DNA of 64,000 bases from Lysobacterales bacterium (GCA_016718605.1 JADKCY010000002.1:372001-436000); one strand, 5' to 3'. Shown: positions 51,202-61,826, counted from the first letter of the stretch. Numbers and translations: made by a program. Notes: generated from the letters alone by a model not told the origin.

Positions 51202-54200
51202 TCGCCTGCTCCAGCAACTTCGCCAATCGCTTTGCCGACACGGTTTCGCGCGTTCCGAGTTCCTGCGCAAACAGCGAGACCCGAAACTCTTCCAGCGCCC
51301 ATCGAAGCGCCTGCCATGCAGGGTGCTTCGCCCGACCTTGCTTGACCGCCTCGCGCAACGCCAGCGAAAAACCGATCACCTCCAGCATGCGCGCCTGATC
51401 CTTGCCGGGATCGTTGCGCAGACGTTCGGCACGCAATCGCATACCCTTGAGAAATCGCGGCAATTCGTTGAGGCGATCAAAGGGTGTGTCGCGCAAGAAA
51501 CCGGGATGTACCAGACCCGCCAGTTGCTGCCGCAGGTCTTCGTAGTTGGCGGTGGCAAATCCCATCAAGGGCGGATCGAGCAGCGGCACCAGTTCGGCGT
51601 AGGCCGCCACGATATTCTCGGTCAATTGCAAGCGACGGGTGGCTTCGGCAAACAGTTCGCGGCCAATGCGTTGGGTCAGGCCATCGAAAGCCTGCCTGCT
51701 GCGAATGCCCACCAGATGGTCGGCGCAGATCGCGTTCAGCGCGGCTTCGACCAAATCCTCACGCAGTCGCTCGCTACTTTCCACCGAGGCGTACAACAAG
51801 CCGGTACGCGGCGAGATGGGCAACTGTTTGCGCGCCTGCTTGATCCGATCCGCTACCGCACGCAGCAACAGTGCGCGCACGCCCAAAGGGTGTTCAACCC
51901 GCGCAGCTTCGCGGTCAGCGAATACTCTGAGAACCACCTCGCTCGCCTGCGCAGCCAAGGCTGGGAATGCTGGTACGCCGGCCACGCCAGCAATCTGCTC
52001 GGGGACGCCATCGGCGGGAAACTGTTCGATCACCTGCCCTTCCAGACGTTTGCCTGCCTCGGCCGCAAACGCCGTTTGCGCCCGGTCACCCCAACGCGTC
52101 TTGAGGTGCGCGAGATCACGCGATTCCTCCAGCACGTTGCGTCCTTCCGACAGACGCAGGTTAAAGCGCAGGTGTGCGGGTACTGAGGCATCGTCCCAGG
52201 CGTCGACCGGCACTTCGACACCCGTCGTCTTGCGCAGGAACACAGCCAACGAGGTCTGCAACTGATCACGCGCCTGGCCAGGTGCTCCTGGCGTCACCGC
52301 AGCGAGGAAGGCGCGCGCAAAGTCAGGCACCGGCACAAAATTGCGCCGCAGGACCTTTGGCAGCCCACGCAGCAGCTCGGCAACACGGTCTTCCAACAGT
52401 CCGGGCACCAACCAATCCAGTGCGCGTGCATCCAGCGCATTCAACAGGTGCAGCGGCACATGCAGGGTCACACCATCATCGGACGCACCGGGCTCGAAGC
52501 GATAGCTCAACCGCAAGCTCACCTCACCCAAGCGAAACATCGATGGAAACTGCGCAGCGTCGCGTGTGTCCTGCGGCAGCAAATCGTCGACGCGCCACTC
52601 CAGCGCGCCGCGCTGCTCCAACGACAGGCGCTTGTACCAGGATTCCAGTTCCGGTGCCGAGGCGACATCGTCAGGCAGGCGCTTGGCGTACCACTCCGCT
52701 TGCGCCTCTTCATCAATGACGATGCCAACCCGGCGTAACTTGGCCTCTTCCTCCAAGGCGCGCTGCAGGATGCGCTGATTGCGCTCCAGCAGGGGAATGC
52801 GCAGATTGACCTCACCGGTGACCAGCCCTTCGCGAATGAAGATCTGTCGCGCATGCGCAAAGTCGATGTTGGCGTAGGAAATCGGTCGCTTCGGCGCCAG
52901 CACCAAGCCGTGCAAGCTGATTTGCTCGGATGCGATCACGCGGCCTTGGCTGCGCGACCAATGCGGATCGTGATGGCGGCGGGTCAACAAATGCGCCGCC
53001 ACATCAATGACCCAATCCGGCTCGATGGCCGCATTGATCAGGCCGTACACCTTCTGGGTTTCCATCACCACTGCCGACACCACCCACAAGGGCGGCTTGC
53101 GTGCCAGTGCAGACCCCGGAAACAACTGGAAGCGCCGTTGACGCGGTGCCTCGAACTGTTGCTTCTCGTTTTTACGTCCGATCTGCGCTGGCAGCCCGCA
53201 CAGAATGGCCTTGTGCAGAACCACATAGTCGGCAGGCGCTGCGAGACTGTTGAGCGACAGCGTCTCGCTGGTGATCAACAATTGGCGATGCAGTTCGCGC
53301 CACTCGCGCATGCGCAAAAACGACAGGAAGTGTTTACCGCACCAGTCCCGTAATTGCGACTGCGTGCGTGCTTCGTGCTCGGCCTGATAGGCGTCCCAGA
53401 GCTTCAGAACACCAATAAATTCAGAACGCGGGTCGGCAAACAGCGCGTGCGCGTTGTCGGCGGCTTCGCGTGCGTCCGCTGGTCGCTCGCGTGGGTCTTG
53501 AATACTCAGGAAAGCGGCAATTGCCAACAACTCGCGTACGCAGCCAAGTTCGCCAGCAGCGAGCAGCATGCGCGCCAATTTGGGATCGATTGGCAAGCGC
53601 GCCATGCGCCGTCCGCGATCCGTGATCCGACGTTCCCGATCCACCGCGCCAAGCTCAATCAACTGTTGCCAGCCGTCGTTGATCGCGCGCGGATCCGGCG
53701 CGTCAATGAACGGAAACTGTTCGATCCGCCCAAGACCCAGTGCCAACATCCGCAGGATCACCCCGGACAGCGCCGAGCGCAGGATTTCCGGGTCTGTGAA
53801 CGCGGGCCTGGACTGGAACTCATCCGCACCGAACAAGCGAAAGCACACCCCTGCTGCGATGCGCCCGCAACGCCCTGCGCGCTGGTTGGACGAGGCCTGG
53901 CTGATCGCCTCGATCTGCAAGCGATCCAGCTTCTGCCTCGGGCTGTAGCGCTTCACTCGCGCTTGACCGGGATCGATCACGTAGCGAATTCGTGGAACCG
54001 TCAGCGAGGTTTCAGCCACATTGGTCGCCAACACGATGCGGCGCTGCGGGCCGGGATGAAACACCAGATCCTGATCCCGGGTTGACAGGCGCGCGTACAA
54101 GGGCAGCACGACCGTCTCGCGGTATTTGCGTCGACTCAGCAATAGATGCGTTTCGCGAATTTCGCGCTCGCCAGGCAAGAAGATCAGCACGTCGCCCAGC

Positions 54201-55069
54201 GGGTTTTCGCGATTGATTTCTTCCATCGCCGCGAGAATGCCGTCACTGACCGACATCACTTCCTCACCGCCGAGCGCGTCGGTCTTGCCGCCCAGCGCTC
54301 GATAGCGGGTTTCCACCGGGTAACTGCGACCTTCCACACTGATCACCGGTGCGCCGTCGAAGTGCTTCGAAAAGCGCTCCGTATCAATGGTCGCTGAGGT
54401 GACGATCAGCTTGAGATCAGGTCGTCGTTGCAGCAGAGTCTTCAGGTAGCCGAGCAGGAAATCGATGTTGAGACTGCGCTCGTGCGCCTCGTCGAGAATG
54501 ATCGTGTCGTAGCGTGACAGCTCGCGGTCGGATTGAATCTCCGCGAGCAGAATGCCGTCGGTCATGAACTTGATATAGGTCTGTTCGCCAACCTGCTCGT
54601 TGAAACGCACCTGAAATCCCACCGCAGCACCGATCTGCGTACCCAATTCGTCAGCAACTCGGCGTGCCACCGAACGCGCAGCAATTCGCCGTGGCTGGGT
54701 GCATCCGATGATGCCGGCCTCGCCACGTCCTGCCGTGAGGCAGAGTTTGGGCAACTGAGTGGTTTTGCCCGAACCGGTCTCACCGGCGATCACGACGACG
54801 CGATGCTGACGAATCGCCGCAATGATGCGTTCCGACTCACGAGCGATCGGCAAATCGTCCTCGAACGTCGGTTGCGGTTTCGCTTCCGCCCGCTTCAGAC
54901 GCGCAGCAATCGAGCCCTGCAGCGCCTGCTGAAAGGCCTGCCGCTTGGCCGAATCCTCCGTGGCACGGGACCATGCCGACCACAGTCCATGCAATCGCCG
55001 CTGGTCGCAACTCAGCCCAAGTCGCACCTGCTGGCGCGCACGTTGCAGATCCGCATCGGCATGCGGCAT
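51191..55069 (-). CDS. hrpA: ATP-dependent RNA helicase HrpA
   Basis: 1292 aa (E. coli 1300). DEAH-box motifs: VIAGETGSGKTTQLPKLCL (Walker A, about residue 96), IILDEAHERSLNIDFLLGYL (DEAH), LIVTSATIDTERFSKHF (SAT) and NQRAGRCGRIAAGVCFRLF (motif VI). Winged-helix/ratchet, OB and a long C-terminal region follow. It is an RNA helicase implicated in mRNA processing and rescue of stalled ribosomes. The ATG at 55069 has GAGAGGC upstream; an earlier frame start at 55282 would run across the dps coding start and is unlikely. It is divergent from dps. Confidence 0.95.
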   Translation of the reverse strand: MPHADADLQRARQQVRLGLSCDQRRLHGLWSAWSRATEDSAKRQAFQQALQGSIAARLKRAEAKPQPTFEDDLPIARESERIIAAIRQHRVVVIAGETGSGKTTQLPKLCLTAGRGEAGIIGCTQPRRIAARSVARRVADELGTQIGAAVGFQVRFNEQVGEQTYIKFMTDGILLAEIQSDRELSRYDTIILDEAHERSLNIDFLLGYLKTLLQRRPDLKLIVTSATIDTERFSKHFDGAPVISVEGRSYPVETRYRALGGKTDALGGEEVMSVSDGILAAMEEINRENPLGDVLIFLPGEREIRETHLLLSRRKYRETVVLPLYARLSTRDQDLVFHPGPQRRIVLATNVAETSLTVPRIRYVIDPGQARVKRYSPRQKLDRLQIEAISQASSNQRAGRCGRIAAGVCFRLFGADEFQSRPAFTDPEILRSALSGVILRMLALGLGRIEQFPFIDAPDPRAINDGWQQLIELGAVDRERRITDRGRRMARLPIDPKLARMLLAAGELGCVRELLAIAAFLSIQDPRERPADAREAADNAHALFADPRSEFIGVLKLWDAYQAEHEARTQSQLRDWCGKHFLSFLRMREWRELHRQLLITSETLSLNSLAAPADYVVLHKAILCGLPAQIGRKNEKQQFEAPRQRRFQLFPGSALARKPPLWVVSAVVMETQKVYGLINAAIEPDWVIDVAAHLLTRRHHDPHWSRSQGRVIASEQISLHGLVLAPKRPISYANIDFAHARQIFIREGLVTGEVNLRIPLLERNQRILQRALEEEAKLRRVGIVIDEEAQAEWYAKRLPDDVASAPELESWYKRLSLEQRGALEWRVDDLLPQDTRDAAQFPSMFRLGEVSLRLSYRFEPGASDDGVTLHVPLHLLNALDARALDWLVPGLLEDRVAELLRGLPKVLRRNFVPVPDFARAFLAAVTPGAPGQARDQLQTSLAVFLRKTTGVEVPVDAWDDASVPAHLRFNLRLSEGRNVLEESRDLAHLKTRWGDRAQTAFAAEAGKRLEGQVIEQFPADGVPEQIAGVAGVPAFPALAAQASEVVLRVFADREAARVEHPLGVRALLLRAVADRIKQARKQLPISPRTGLLYASVESSERLREDLVEAALNAICADHLVGIRSRQAFDGLTQRIGRELFAEATRRLQLTENIVAAYAELVPLLDPPLMGFATANYEDLRQQLAGLVHPGFLRDTPFDRLNELPRFLKGMRLRAERLRNDPGKDQARMLEVIGFSLALREAVKQGRAKHPAWQALRWALEEFRVSLFAQELGTRETVSAKRLAKLLEQARLA

Positions 55070-55147
55070 TTGCCTCTCGGTCGAAGTCGTCTCGGTCAAA
55101 ACATGCCGCCATTGAGCGTGGCTATCGTTTCGCCACGGAAATTCAAT

Positions 55148-55175
55148 TTTAACGCTGCAGCCAGCGGCGTATGCT
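55148..55175 (+). promoter_or_regulatory. Candidate sigma-70 promoter of dps
   Basis: TTTAAC (55148-55153) and TATGCT (55170-55175) are spaced by 16 bases, 40 bases before the dps start. An inverted repeat CGTGGC / GCCACG (55117-55137) lies just upstream and could bind a regulator. Confidence 0.35.
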
Positions 55176-55214
55176 GACGGCGAGCACTTTGCCCCCACTG
55201 TGAGGATTGCACCG

Positions 55215-55688
55215 ATGAAAATCGACATTGGTATCACCGACAAGCAGCGCAAGAAAGTCGCCGACGGTCTGTCGCACTTCATGGCTGACGCCTACACCCT
55301 CTACATGAAGACTCACAACTATCACTGGAACGTCACCGGGCCGATGTTCAACAGCCTGCATCTGATGTTCGAAGGCCAATACAACGAGCAGTGGATCGCG
55401 CTCGACGCCATCGCCGAACGCATTCGCTCACTCGGTTTCAAGGCTCCCGGCACCTATGCACAACTCGCCAAACTGACCAGCATTGCCGAGGATGCAGAGG
55501 GCATGACTCCCGAGGCAAAGGAGATGATCAAACAACTGGTTCTCGGCAATGAGGCCGTGTGTCGGAGCGCTCGCAAGGTACTCAAGGCGGCCGACGAGGC
55601 TGGCGACGAGCCAACAGCGGATCTACTGACTCAACGCTTGGTGATCCACGAGAAAAACGCCTGGATGCTGCGTTCGTTGCTGGATTGA
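55215..55688 (+). CDS. dps: Dps-family ferritin-like DNA protection protein
   Basis: 157 aa. Dps ferroxidase-site segments are THNYHWNVTGPMFNSLHLMF and YNEQWIALDAIAERIRSLGF with the His and Asp/Glu ligands in place. Four-helix bundle length is normal, and there is no long N-terminal tail. The dodecamer stores iron, consumes H2O2 and can bind DNA nonspecifically. The ATG at 55215 has GAGGA upstream. Divergent from hrpA; a candidate promoter is listed separately. The gene name is a family assignment. Confidence 0.9.
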   Translation: MKIDIGITDKQRKKVADGLSHFMADAYTLYMKTHNYHWNVTGPMFNSLHLMFEGQYNEQWIALDAIAERIRSLGFKAPGTYAQLAKLTSIAEDAEGMTPEAKEMIKQLVLGNEAVCRSARKVLKAADEAGDEPTADLLTQRLVIHEKNAWMLRSLLD

Positions 55689-55824
55689 ACCCATTGGTTT
55701 GAGCGGCAAACGTGGTCTCATGATTGCGTTTGCCGTTCGCGATCCATTGACGCGGCGATGCGACCTCCACGCCAGCACATGCCACGCACTACACTGCGCG
55801 ACCTGTTTTCATCGGCATCTGCCC

Positions 55825-56778
55825 GTGTCCACGACCTTGCGCGCCCAATTGCAGATCCATTTCTGCGTTTTTCTCTGGGGCTTCACGGCCATTCTTGGCA
55901 AGCTCATCTCGTTGGCAGCATTGCCACTGGTCTGGTGGCGGATGCTGCTGGTGGCGGGCACATTGGCGCTGCTACCGCGCATCTGGCGGCATCTCGCGGC
56001 GATGACCGCGCGCCTGCGTTGGGCGTACGCCGGTATCGGCGCGTTGGTCGCGTTGCACTGGGTCACTTTTTACGCCTCGATCAAACTCTCCAATGCCTCC
56101 GTGGCGGCGACCTGCATGGCGATGGGATCAGTGTTCGTTTCGATGATCGAACCGCTACTGGCTAAGCGCGCGTTTCGCCGCAGCGAACTGCTACTGGGCA
56201 TCAGTGTTATTCCCGGCGTCATGCTGGTTGTCGGCGGGGTGCCCTCGGGCATGTATCTCGGCATCGGTATCGGAGTGTTTTCCGCCTTCATCGTGGCCAT
56301 CTTCAGCGCCCTCAATAAACGTCTGGTCGAACACGCGGACCCTTTAGCTGTGACCGCTTTGGAAATGGCTGCAGGAGCCGCCACCGTCGGGTTGCTTTCG
56401 CCGGCTCTGCTGGTGTTGTTCCCTTTGCCCGAAGGCAGCAGTTGGCTGCCTGATCTGCGCGATGGTGGTTATCTGTTGCTGCTGGCCTACGCCTGCACTC
56501 TGCTGCCCTTCACGCTATCGCTCATCGCCTTGCGTCACATGAGCGCCTTCAGCGCGCAAATGGCAGTGAACCTGGAGCCGGTTTATACGATCGCCTTTGC
56601 GATCGTGCTGTTCCATGAGCAGCGTGAACTGGGCTTGAGTTTTTACGCGGGTGTCTTACTTTTGCTGATCGCCGTCACCGCACACCCAGTGCTTGAGTGG
56701 TGGCGGACCCGTCGCAATCATCCAGCGCAGCATCCGGAAATGCTCATGGCAGCGGAGGCCAAAGACGTCGTCGACTGA
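55825..56778 (+). CDS. DMT-superfamily (EamA) transporter
   Basis: 317 aa from the GTG at 55825, with ten predicted membrane helices in two EamA repeats; the first starts IHFCVFLWGFTAILGKLISL and the second GISVIPGVMLVVGGVPSGMY. The end of repeat two has SAFSAQMAVNLEPVYTIAFA and GAxLLIxxVxAHP-type wording (YAGVLLLLIAVTAHPVLEWW). Such proteins export or import small metabolites; the substrate is unknown. The frame is open up to 55699 but the segment before 55825 is Cys/His-rich and unlike a membrane protein. Converges with ettA. Confidence 0.86.
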   Translation: MSTTLRAQLQIHFCVFLWGFTAILGKLISLAALPLVWWRMLLVAGTLALLPRIWRHLAAMTARLRWAYAGIGALVALHWVTFYASIKLSNASVAATCMAMGSVFVSMIEPLLAKRAFRRSELLLGISVIPGVMLVVGGVPSGMYLGIGIGVFSAFIVAIFSALNKRLVEHADPLAVTALEMAAGAATVGLLSPALLVLFPLPEGSSWLPDLRDGGYLLLLAYACTLLPFTLSLIALRHMSAFSAQMAVNLEPVYTIAFAIVLFHEQRELGLSFYAGVLLLLIAVTAHPVLEWWRTRRNHPAQHPEMLMAAEAKDVVD

Positions 56779-56800
56779 AGAAGACCCAGCGCGAATAGAA

Positions 56801-56822
56801 AGGGCCGCATCGCTGCGGCCCT
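56801..56822. terminator. Terminator hairpin between the DMT gene and ettA
   Basis: AGGGCCGCA and TGCGGCCCT pair around TCGC. On the minus strand TTCTATTCGC follows, 23 bases after the ettA stop. It can also serve the convergent DMT gene. Confidence 0.75.
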
Positions 56823-56844
56823 CTGATCATTGCGCTTACCGGGT

Positions 56845-58506
56845 TCAGACCAGCTTCTTGTAGCGCACGCGCTTGGGCTTGGCACCCTCTTCACCCAGAC
56901 GACGCTTCTTGTCTTCTTCGTATTCGCGATAGTTGCCCTGGAAGAACTCCACATGCGAGTCGCCTTCAAAGGCAAGGATGTGGGTTGCGATGCGATCAAG
57001 GAACCATCGGTCATGGCTGATAACCATCACGCAGCCCGGGAACTCCAGCAACGCGTCTTCCAATGCGCGCAGGGTTTCGATGTCGAGATCGTTGGAAGGT
57101 TCGTCCAACAGCAGCACGTTGCCGCCCTGTAGCAGGGTCTTGGCCAAATGCAGGCGACCGCGCTCACCACCGGACAGGGTACTGACGATCTTCTGTTGAT
57201 CCTGCCCCTTGAAGTTGAAGCGACCGATGTAGGCGCGCGATTGGATCTCGATGCCGTTGATGTTGAGGATATCCGAACCGCCGGATACCTCCTGGAACAC
57301 GTTGTGGTTGCCTTCCAGCTTGTCGCGACTCTGATCGACATAGGCCAGTTTGACCGTTGGGCCGATGGCCACTTCGCCCGAATCTGGCTTCTCGATTCCA
57401 GTGATCATCTTGAACAGGGTTGACTTGCCGGCCCCGTTTGGACCGATGATACCAACAATGCCGCCGCCCGGAATAATGAAGCTCAGGTCGTCAATCAGCA
57501 TCCGGTCGCCAAATGACTTGCTGACATTCTTGAACTCGATGACGTTATTGCCCAGGCGCTCACCCGGTGGAATGAAAATCTCATTCGTCTCGTTGCGGCG
57601 CTGGTAATCGACCGATTGCAGCTCCTCGATGCGCGCCAGTCGCGCCTTGCCCTTCGATCGACCACCCTTGGCATTCTGACGAGCCCATTCCAGCTCTTTG
57701 GCGATCGCCTTCTGGCGGGCCTTTTCTTGATTTTCTTCCTGCTTCAGACGCTCGTCCTTCTGCATTAGCCAGTCGGTATAGTTACCCTTCCAGGGAATAC
57801 CACGACCGCGGTCCAGTTCGAGAATCCACTCGGCCGCGTTGTCGAGGAAATAGCGGTCATGTGTCACCGCCACCACGGTGCCAGGAAAGCGAGCCAAGAA
57901 CTGCTCCAACCATTCCACCGATTCCGCGTCCAGATGGTTGGTCGGTTCGTCGAGCAGGAGCATGTCCGGCTTCGAAAGCAACAGACGGCACAGCGCTACA
58001 CGACGCTTTTCACCGCCGGACAATTTGCCAACCACGGCGTCCCAAGGTGGCAAACGCAACGCATCGGCAGCGACTTCCAATTGCTGCTCCAGCGTATGCG
58101 CATCACCGGATTCCAGAATGGCCTCAAGACGCGCCTGCTCGGAAGCCAGCTTGTCGAAATCAGCACCTTCCTCGGCATACGCGGCATACACCTTGTCCAA
58201 CTCTGCTTGCGCCGTAAGGATGTCTCCGACACCCTCTTCCACTGCCTCGCGCACGGTTTGCTCGGGCTGCAGGCGCGGCTCCTGCTCCAGATAGCCCACC
58301 TTGATTCCTGCCTGCGGACGTGCTTCGCCAACAAAGTCCTTGTCGACACCGGCCATGATGCGCAACACAGTGGACTTGCCGGCACCATTGAGTCCAAGCA
58401 GACCAATTTTTGCGCCAGGAAAGAACGACAACGAGATGTCCTTGATGATCTCGCGCTTCGGCGGCACGACCTTGCTGACGCCGATCATGGTGTAGATGTA
58501 TTGCAT
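56845..58506 (-). CDS. ettA: Energy-dependent translational throttle protein EttA
   Basis: 553 aa, tandem ABC ATPase of the ABC-F group with no membrane domain. First module: GLLGLNGAGKSTVLRIMAGV, LSGGEKRRVALCRLLLS and LLLDEPTNHLDAESVEWLEQ; second module: GIIGPNGAGKSTLFKMITGI, LSGGERGRLHLAKTLLQGG and LLLDEPSNDLDIETLRALED. The charged linker (KDERLKQEENQEKARQKAIA) lies between. EttA binds the ribosomal E site and gates the first elongation step by energy state. The N-terminus MQYIYTMIGVSKVVPPKREI is the usual one. Confidence 0.96.
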   Translation of the reverse strand: MQYIYTMIGVSKVVPPKREIIKDISLSFFPGAKIGLLGLNGAGKSTVLRIMAGVDKDFVGEARPQAGIKVGYLEQEPRLQPEQTVREAVEEGVGDILTAQAELDKVYAAYAEEGADFDKLASEQARLEAILESGDAHTLEQQLEVAADALRLPPWDAVVGKLSGGEKRRVALCRLLLSKPDMLLLDEPTNHLDAESVEWLEQFLARFPGTVVAVTHDRYFLDNAAEWILELDRGRGIPWKGNYTDWLMQKDERLKQEENQEKARQKAIAKELEWARQNAKGGRSKGKARLARIEELQSVDYQRRNETNEIFIPPGERLGNNVIEFKNVSKSFGDRMLIDDLSFIIPGGGIVGIIGPNGAGKSTLFKMITGIEKPDSGEVAIGPTVKLAYVDQSRDKLEGNHNVFQEVSGGSDILNINGIEIQSRAYIGRFNFKGQDQQKIVSTLSGGERGRLHLAKTLLQGGNVLLLDEPSNDLDIETLRALEDALLEFPGCVMVISHDRWFLDRIATHILAFEGDSHVEFFQGNYREYEEDKKRRLGEEGAKPKRVRYKKLV

Positions 58507-59078
58507 GGTTCACCTGAGCAATGGGCAAGCTCACGCAACGCGGGTGCGAGGCGATGGCTGCCGAACAAAGAAGAACCCCATTTTAGCGCGCACCGCCCGC
58601 AAATTGCCCCATCTGATCATTGCGCAGCCGTTTGAGCGACAGCGTGCTGCCGCAGCCAGCCCTTCAACTGTCCGCAGGCAAGTCAAACGGAGCAGTACTA
58701 TGATGCGCGCCAAGACCCTAAATCGAACGCTCTCCCTGCGCGAAACACGCGTTCCCCGCTTGCGCAGTCATCTGCCTGCGTCTGACGTTGCGGTCGACAA
58801 TTGGCTGCACAGAATCGAACTCGGACTGACTCCCGGCATGCATACACAGGGATGCGCCCGTCAACCAGCTGAGCGGTCGACACTCAATCCAACCAGTCAC
58901 TATCGCGCTGTGGCCATCAGCGGCTTGCGCGACTGGAGGGAATAACCACATCCTTAGCGAGTCCCACCTGACCGCTTCTTTGCGAGCAAGTGCATCCATG
59001 CGCGCTTTCGAAGTTGCGAGCCCGGCACAACTGCATATCGGTGACCAGCGCAACCTCGAATAGAGGCCATTCCCATTT
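58507..59078. other. Gene-free stretch between ettA and the kinase gene
   Basis: About 570 bases without a convincing gene on either strand. It contains the ettA upstream region (minus strand) and the kinase gene 3' flank. No tRNA, repeat or clear terminator was found. Confidence 0.5.
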
Positions 59079-61826
59079 TCAAGGCGACAGCGCAAGTTCC
59101 GCGAGATGATCCATCACCGGGTGCTTTGCCGACAGTTCGTGCCGGACGACATCCGCGGCCTTGCGCAGCTGGGCCATGTCCCGCTCGGCAGGGGCCTGCC
59201 ATCGCGCACGCTCCAACTGCAATTCAGCGCGCAGCGGGTGCGCGTCATCCCAATGCTGGGCCAGAACCGCGTCTGCCCGCGACAACGCTGCGATTGCCAT
59301 CGCAGGTTCTGCTGCCGATAAAGCAATCTGCGCCTCGCTCCGATAGACGAATACCCGCAACAACGGATCCTCGGCGTTGAGCAGCGGAAGCGCTCCGATC
59401 ACCGCGCCAATCTCCACGCTTGCCTGTGTTGCATTGCCGGTGTTCGCCAACCACCATGCTTGCAAGGCACGCGATCCCAGCGTCTGCGCGTCGTCTTCAC
59501 CAAACGTCTGCCGACGAGTATTCATCGCCGATTGCAGCAGCGGCCCTGCCTCCGCGTGCCGGCCTTGTTTGATCAACACGCGCGCCAAATTGTGCTGAGC
59601 ACGCGCCACCAACCCGTGTTGCGGCCCCAAATGGGAAATTCGACTGTTCAGTGACGCTCGGTACAGAACCTCAGCGCTGACGTAATCACCACGATCCTCA
59701 TGCAAGGAGGCAAGGTTGTTTTGCAGGCGTGCCGAATCGGCGCTGCCTTCGCCGGAAAGGTCCAGAGTCAATTGCAAGGCATGCTGATAGTGGGCTTCCG
59801 CTTCGTTGTAACGCCCGCCATCGTGCAGGACGTTGGCCAGCTCATTGGCCGCATCGGCAACAAAACTGGAGCGCTCGCCATGAATCAGAATTCTGGCCTG
59901 CAGAACTTCGCGAAGCAGAGTCTCGGCACTGGCAAATTGACCACGATCGCGCAACACGCGAGATTGATTCTCAAGTGTCGTCAACGTATTGACATGCGAA
60001 CGGCCCACTTGCTCGGTCTTGATTGCCAGTGCGTCCGCATAGAAACGCTCCGCACCGTTCAGATCCCCCATGTGATGGGCCATCATTCCAAGGTTGTGCA
60101 AGGTGGTTGCAACCTTGAGGCTGCGCGGACCAAAGATCGTCGTGCGAATTTCCAACACGCGCTCGAACAGCTGCTTGGCCTCCGCATGCTGAAAGTTCTC
60201 GTCCAAGATGAGCGCCAGAGTCGTCATCGACTGGGCCAAATCTGCAGAATCTTCAGGCAGTACGCGGAGTGCAAGTTCATAGGCTTGCCGCGCGATCGCT
60301 TCGGCACGACGCAATTCACCCTGCCGCCACAAGCCCTGGGCCAACGCATTCAGGACATCGAAGCGAGTTCGGTCGTCGTCCGTGGCAATGGCTTCCGCCT
60401 TGCCGAACAATTGCAGCGCTTCGGAAGGCAATCCCATGGCATGGTAAACCCAGCCGAGCGCCAACAATTGGCGCAACTGCAGCTCGGGCGCAGCCTGAAG
60501 ACCACTATCGATCTGCGCTCGCGCCGAATCCAGCAACTCGCGTGCAGTAATGCCTGCGCGTGCACCCTTGTCCGGGTTGGCGTATTCAAAAACGGACTGC
60601 AGATACTCCAACACCAATCGGCTTTGCTCCGCTTCGCGACGCGCTTGCGCCTCGGCGGCACGCGTGCGGTCCAGTTGGTGCAACAAGCCAAGGGTAAAAC
60701 TGAGGATCATTCCCAGCATCAGCGCACCGGCAGTCACCAACGGCCACCGGCGCCGCACGAAACGTCGAACGCGGTATCCCCATCCGTCACCACGGGCACG
60801 AACCGGGCGATGGCTGAGATAGCGCGCAATGTCATCCGAAAGCGCCTCCGCGCTGGCGTAACGTTGGTTCGGTAACTCAGCGCAGGCGAGCATGACAATG
60901 GCATCCAGATCGCCGCGCAAACGCTGCCCCCAGGACACCTTGTCGCGAATCGCACGTTCACTCGGCGGCACGGTCGGCGCAGCGTCCATGCGCACCGTGG
61001 CACCGATCTGAGCGTCCTGATGGGACAGCAGTTCGGCGAGGATCAGACCCAGACTGTAGATATCACTGGCCACTCCCATGCTGGCGCCAGCTTTCTGCTC
61101 GGGGCTGGCATAGCGAGGCGTCATGTAGCCGCCCGCCTCACCCCGACCGTCGGCACCGACCAGACGTGCGATACCAAAATCCAGTAAGACCGGAAATCCA
61201 TTCGGCCGAACCAGAATGTTGGATGGCTTCAGATCGCAATGCAGCACCAGTCGTTGGTGCGCAAAGTGCACAGCTCGGCAAATCTGCTGGAACAATCCCA
61301 ATCGCGCTTCCAGTCCGAGCGATTGTTCGCGACACCAACGATCCACCCGTACACCTTCGACATACTCCATAACCAGATGCGGACGCCCGCTGGCATCTGC
61401 GCCACCGTCCAGCAAACGGGCAATGTGCGGGTGTACCAGGTCAGCCAAAATCTGGCGTTCACGGCGAATCAGCAGTTCGTCTTCTGGGCGCGCCAAGGCA
61501 CGTAAGCGCTTGATCGCAACACGTTGCTCGTATTGCCCATCACCACGCTCGGCCAGATAGACACGGCCCATGCCGCCTTCCGCCAAGGTCGAGAGGATGC
61601 GCCATGGACCGAGTCGCGTACCTGGTGCCAACTCTTCATCCAGAGACGCCAGCACTTCGTGCAGGGGTCTTTGCAACGCCACGCCGCGTGTCTGTGACTC
61701 GCACAAGGCAATGACCTCTGCAGCCACTTCAGGACTTGCACCCAGTTCACGGAGTGCCTGCGGCCATTGGACGCCTGGGCGATCACAGACCAGATCAAAC
61801 AGGCGACGAATATCTGACCAATCCAT
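59079..61826 (-). CDS. Membrane-anchored Ser/Thr protein kinase with C-terminal TPR domain
   Basis: 915 aa. Kinase domain about residues 70-345: glycine loop LAEGGMGRVYLAE (83-92 region), catalytic Lys in VAIKRLRA (K106), HCDLKPSNILV (196-206; HCD in place of HRD), DFG at 216-218 and SPEQKAG. A transmembrane helix (WPLVTAGALMLGMILSFTLG) lies at about 361-383. Beyond it at least eight TPR units are seen, for example VATTLHNLGMMAHHMGDLNG and ADAANELANVLHDGGRYNEA. The kinase would signal from the periplasmic TPR sensor side or bind partners through it. The ATG at 61826 is set by the MDWSDIRRLFD start common in this family. It lies ten bases after an alpha/beta hydrolase gene. Confidence 0.92.
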   Translation of the reverse strand: MDWSDIRRLFDLVCDRPGVQWPQALRELGASPEVAAEVIALCESQTRGVALQRPLHEVLASLDEELAPGTRLGPWRILSTLAEGGMGRVYLAERGDGQYEQRVAIKRLRALARPEDELLIRRERQILADLVHPHIARLLDGGADASGRPHLVMEYVEGVRVDRWCREQSLGLEARLGLFQQICRAVHFAHQRLVLHCDLKPSNILVRPNGFPVLLDFGIARLVGADGRGEAGGYMTPRYASPEQKAGASMGVASDIYSLGLILAELLSHQDAQIGATVRMDAAPTVPPSERAIRDKVSWGQRLRGDLDAIVMLACAELPNQRYASAEALSDDIARYLSHRPVRARGDGWGYRVRRFVRRRWPLVTAGALMLGMILSFTLGLLHQLDRTRAAEAQARREAEQSRLVLEYLQSVFEYANPDKGARAGITARELLDSARAQIDSGLQAAPELQLRQLLALGWVYHAMGLPSEALQLFGKAEAIATDDDRTRFDVLNALAQGLWRQGELRRAEAIARQAYELALRVLPEDSADLAQSMTTLALILDENFQHAEAKQLFERVLEIRTTIFGPRSLKVATTLHNLGMMAHHMGDLNGAERFYADALAIKTEQVGRSHVNTLTTLENQSRVLRDRGQFASAETLLREVLQARILIHGERSSFVADAANELANVLHDGGRYNEAEAHYQHALQLTLDLSGEGSADSARLQNNLASLHEDRGDYVSAEVLYRASLNSRISHLGPQHGLVARAQHNLARVLIKQGRHAEAGPLLQSAMNTRRQTFGEDDAQTLGSRALQAWWLANTGNATQASVEIGAVIGALPLLNAEDPLLRVFVYRSEAQIALSAAEPAMAIAALSRADAVLAQHWDDAHPLRAELQLERARWQAPAERDMAQLRKAADVVRHELSAKHPVMDHLAELALSP

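Noticed and set aside
58496..58945. 149-codon frame downstream of ettA
   Set aside because: It starts inside the ettA 5' end, has no ribosome-binding site and shows no domain or normal composition.
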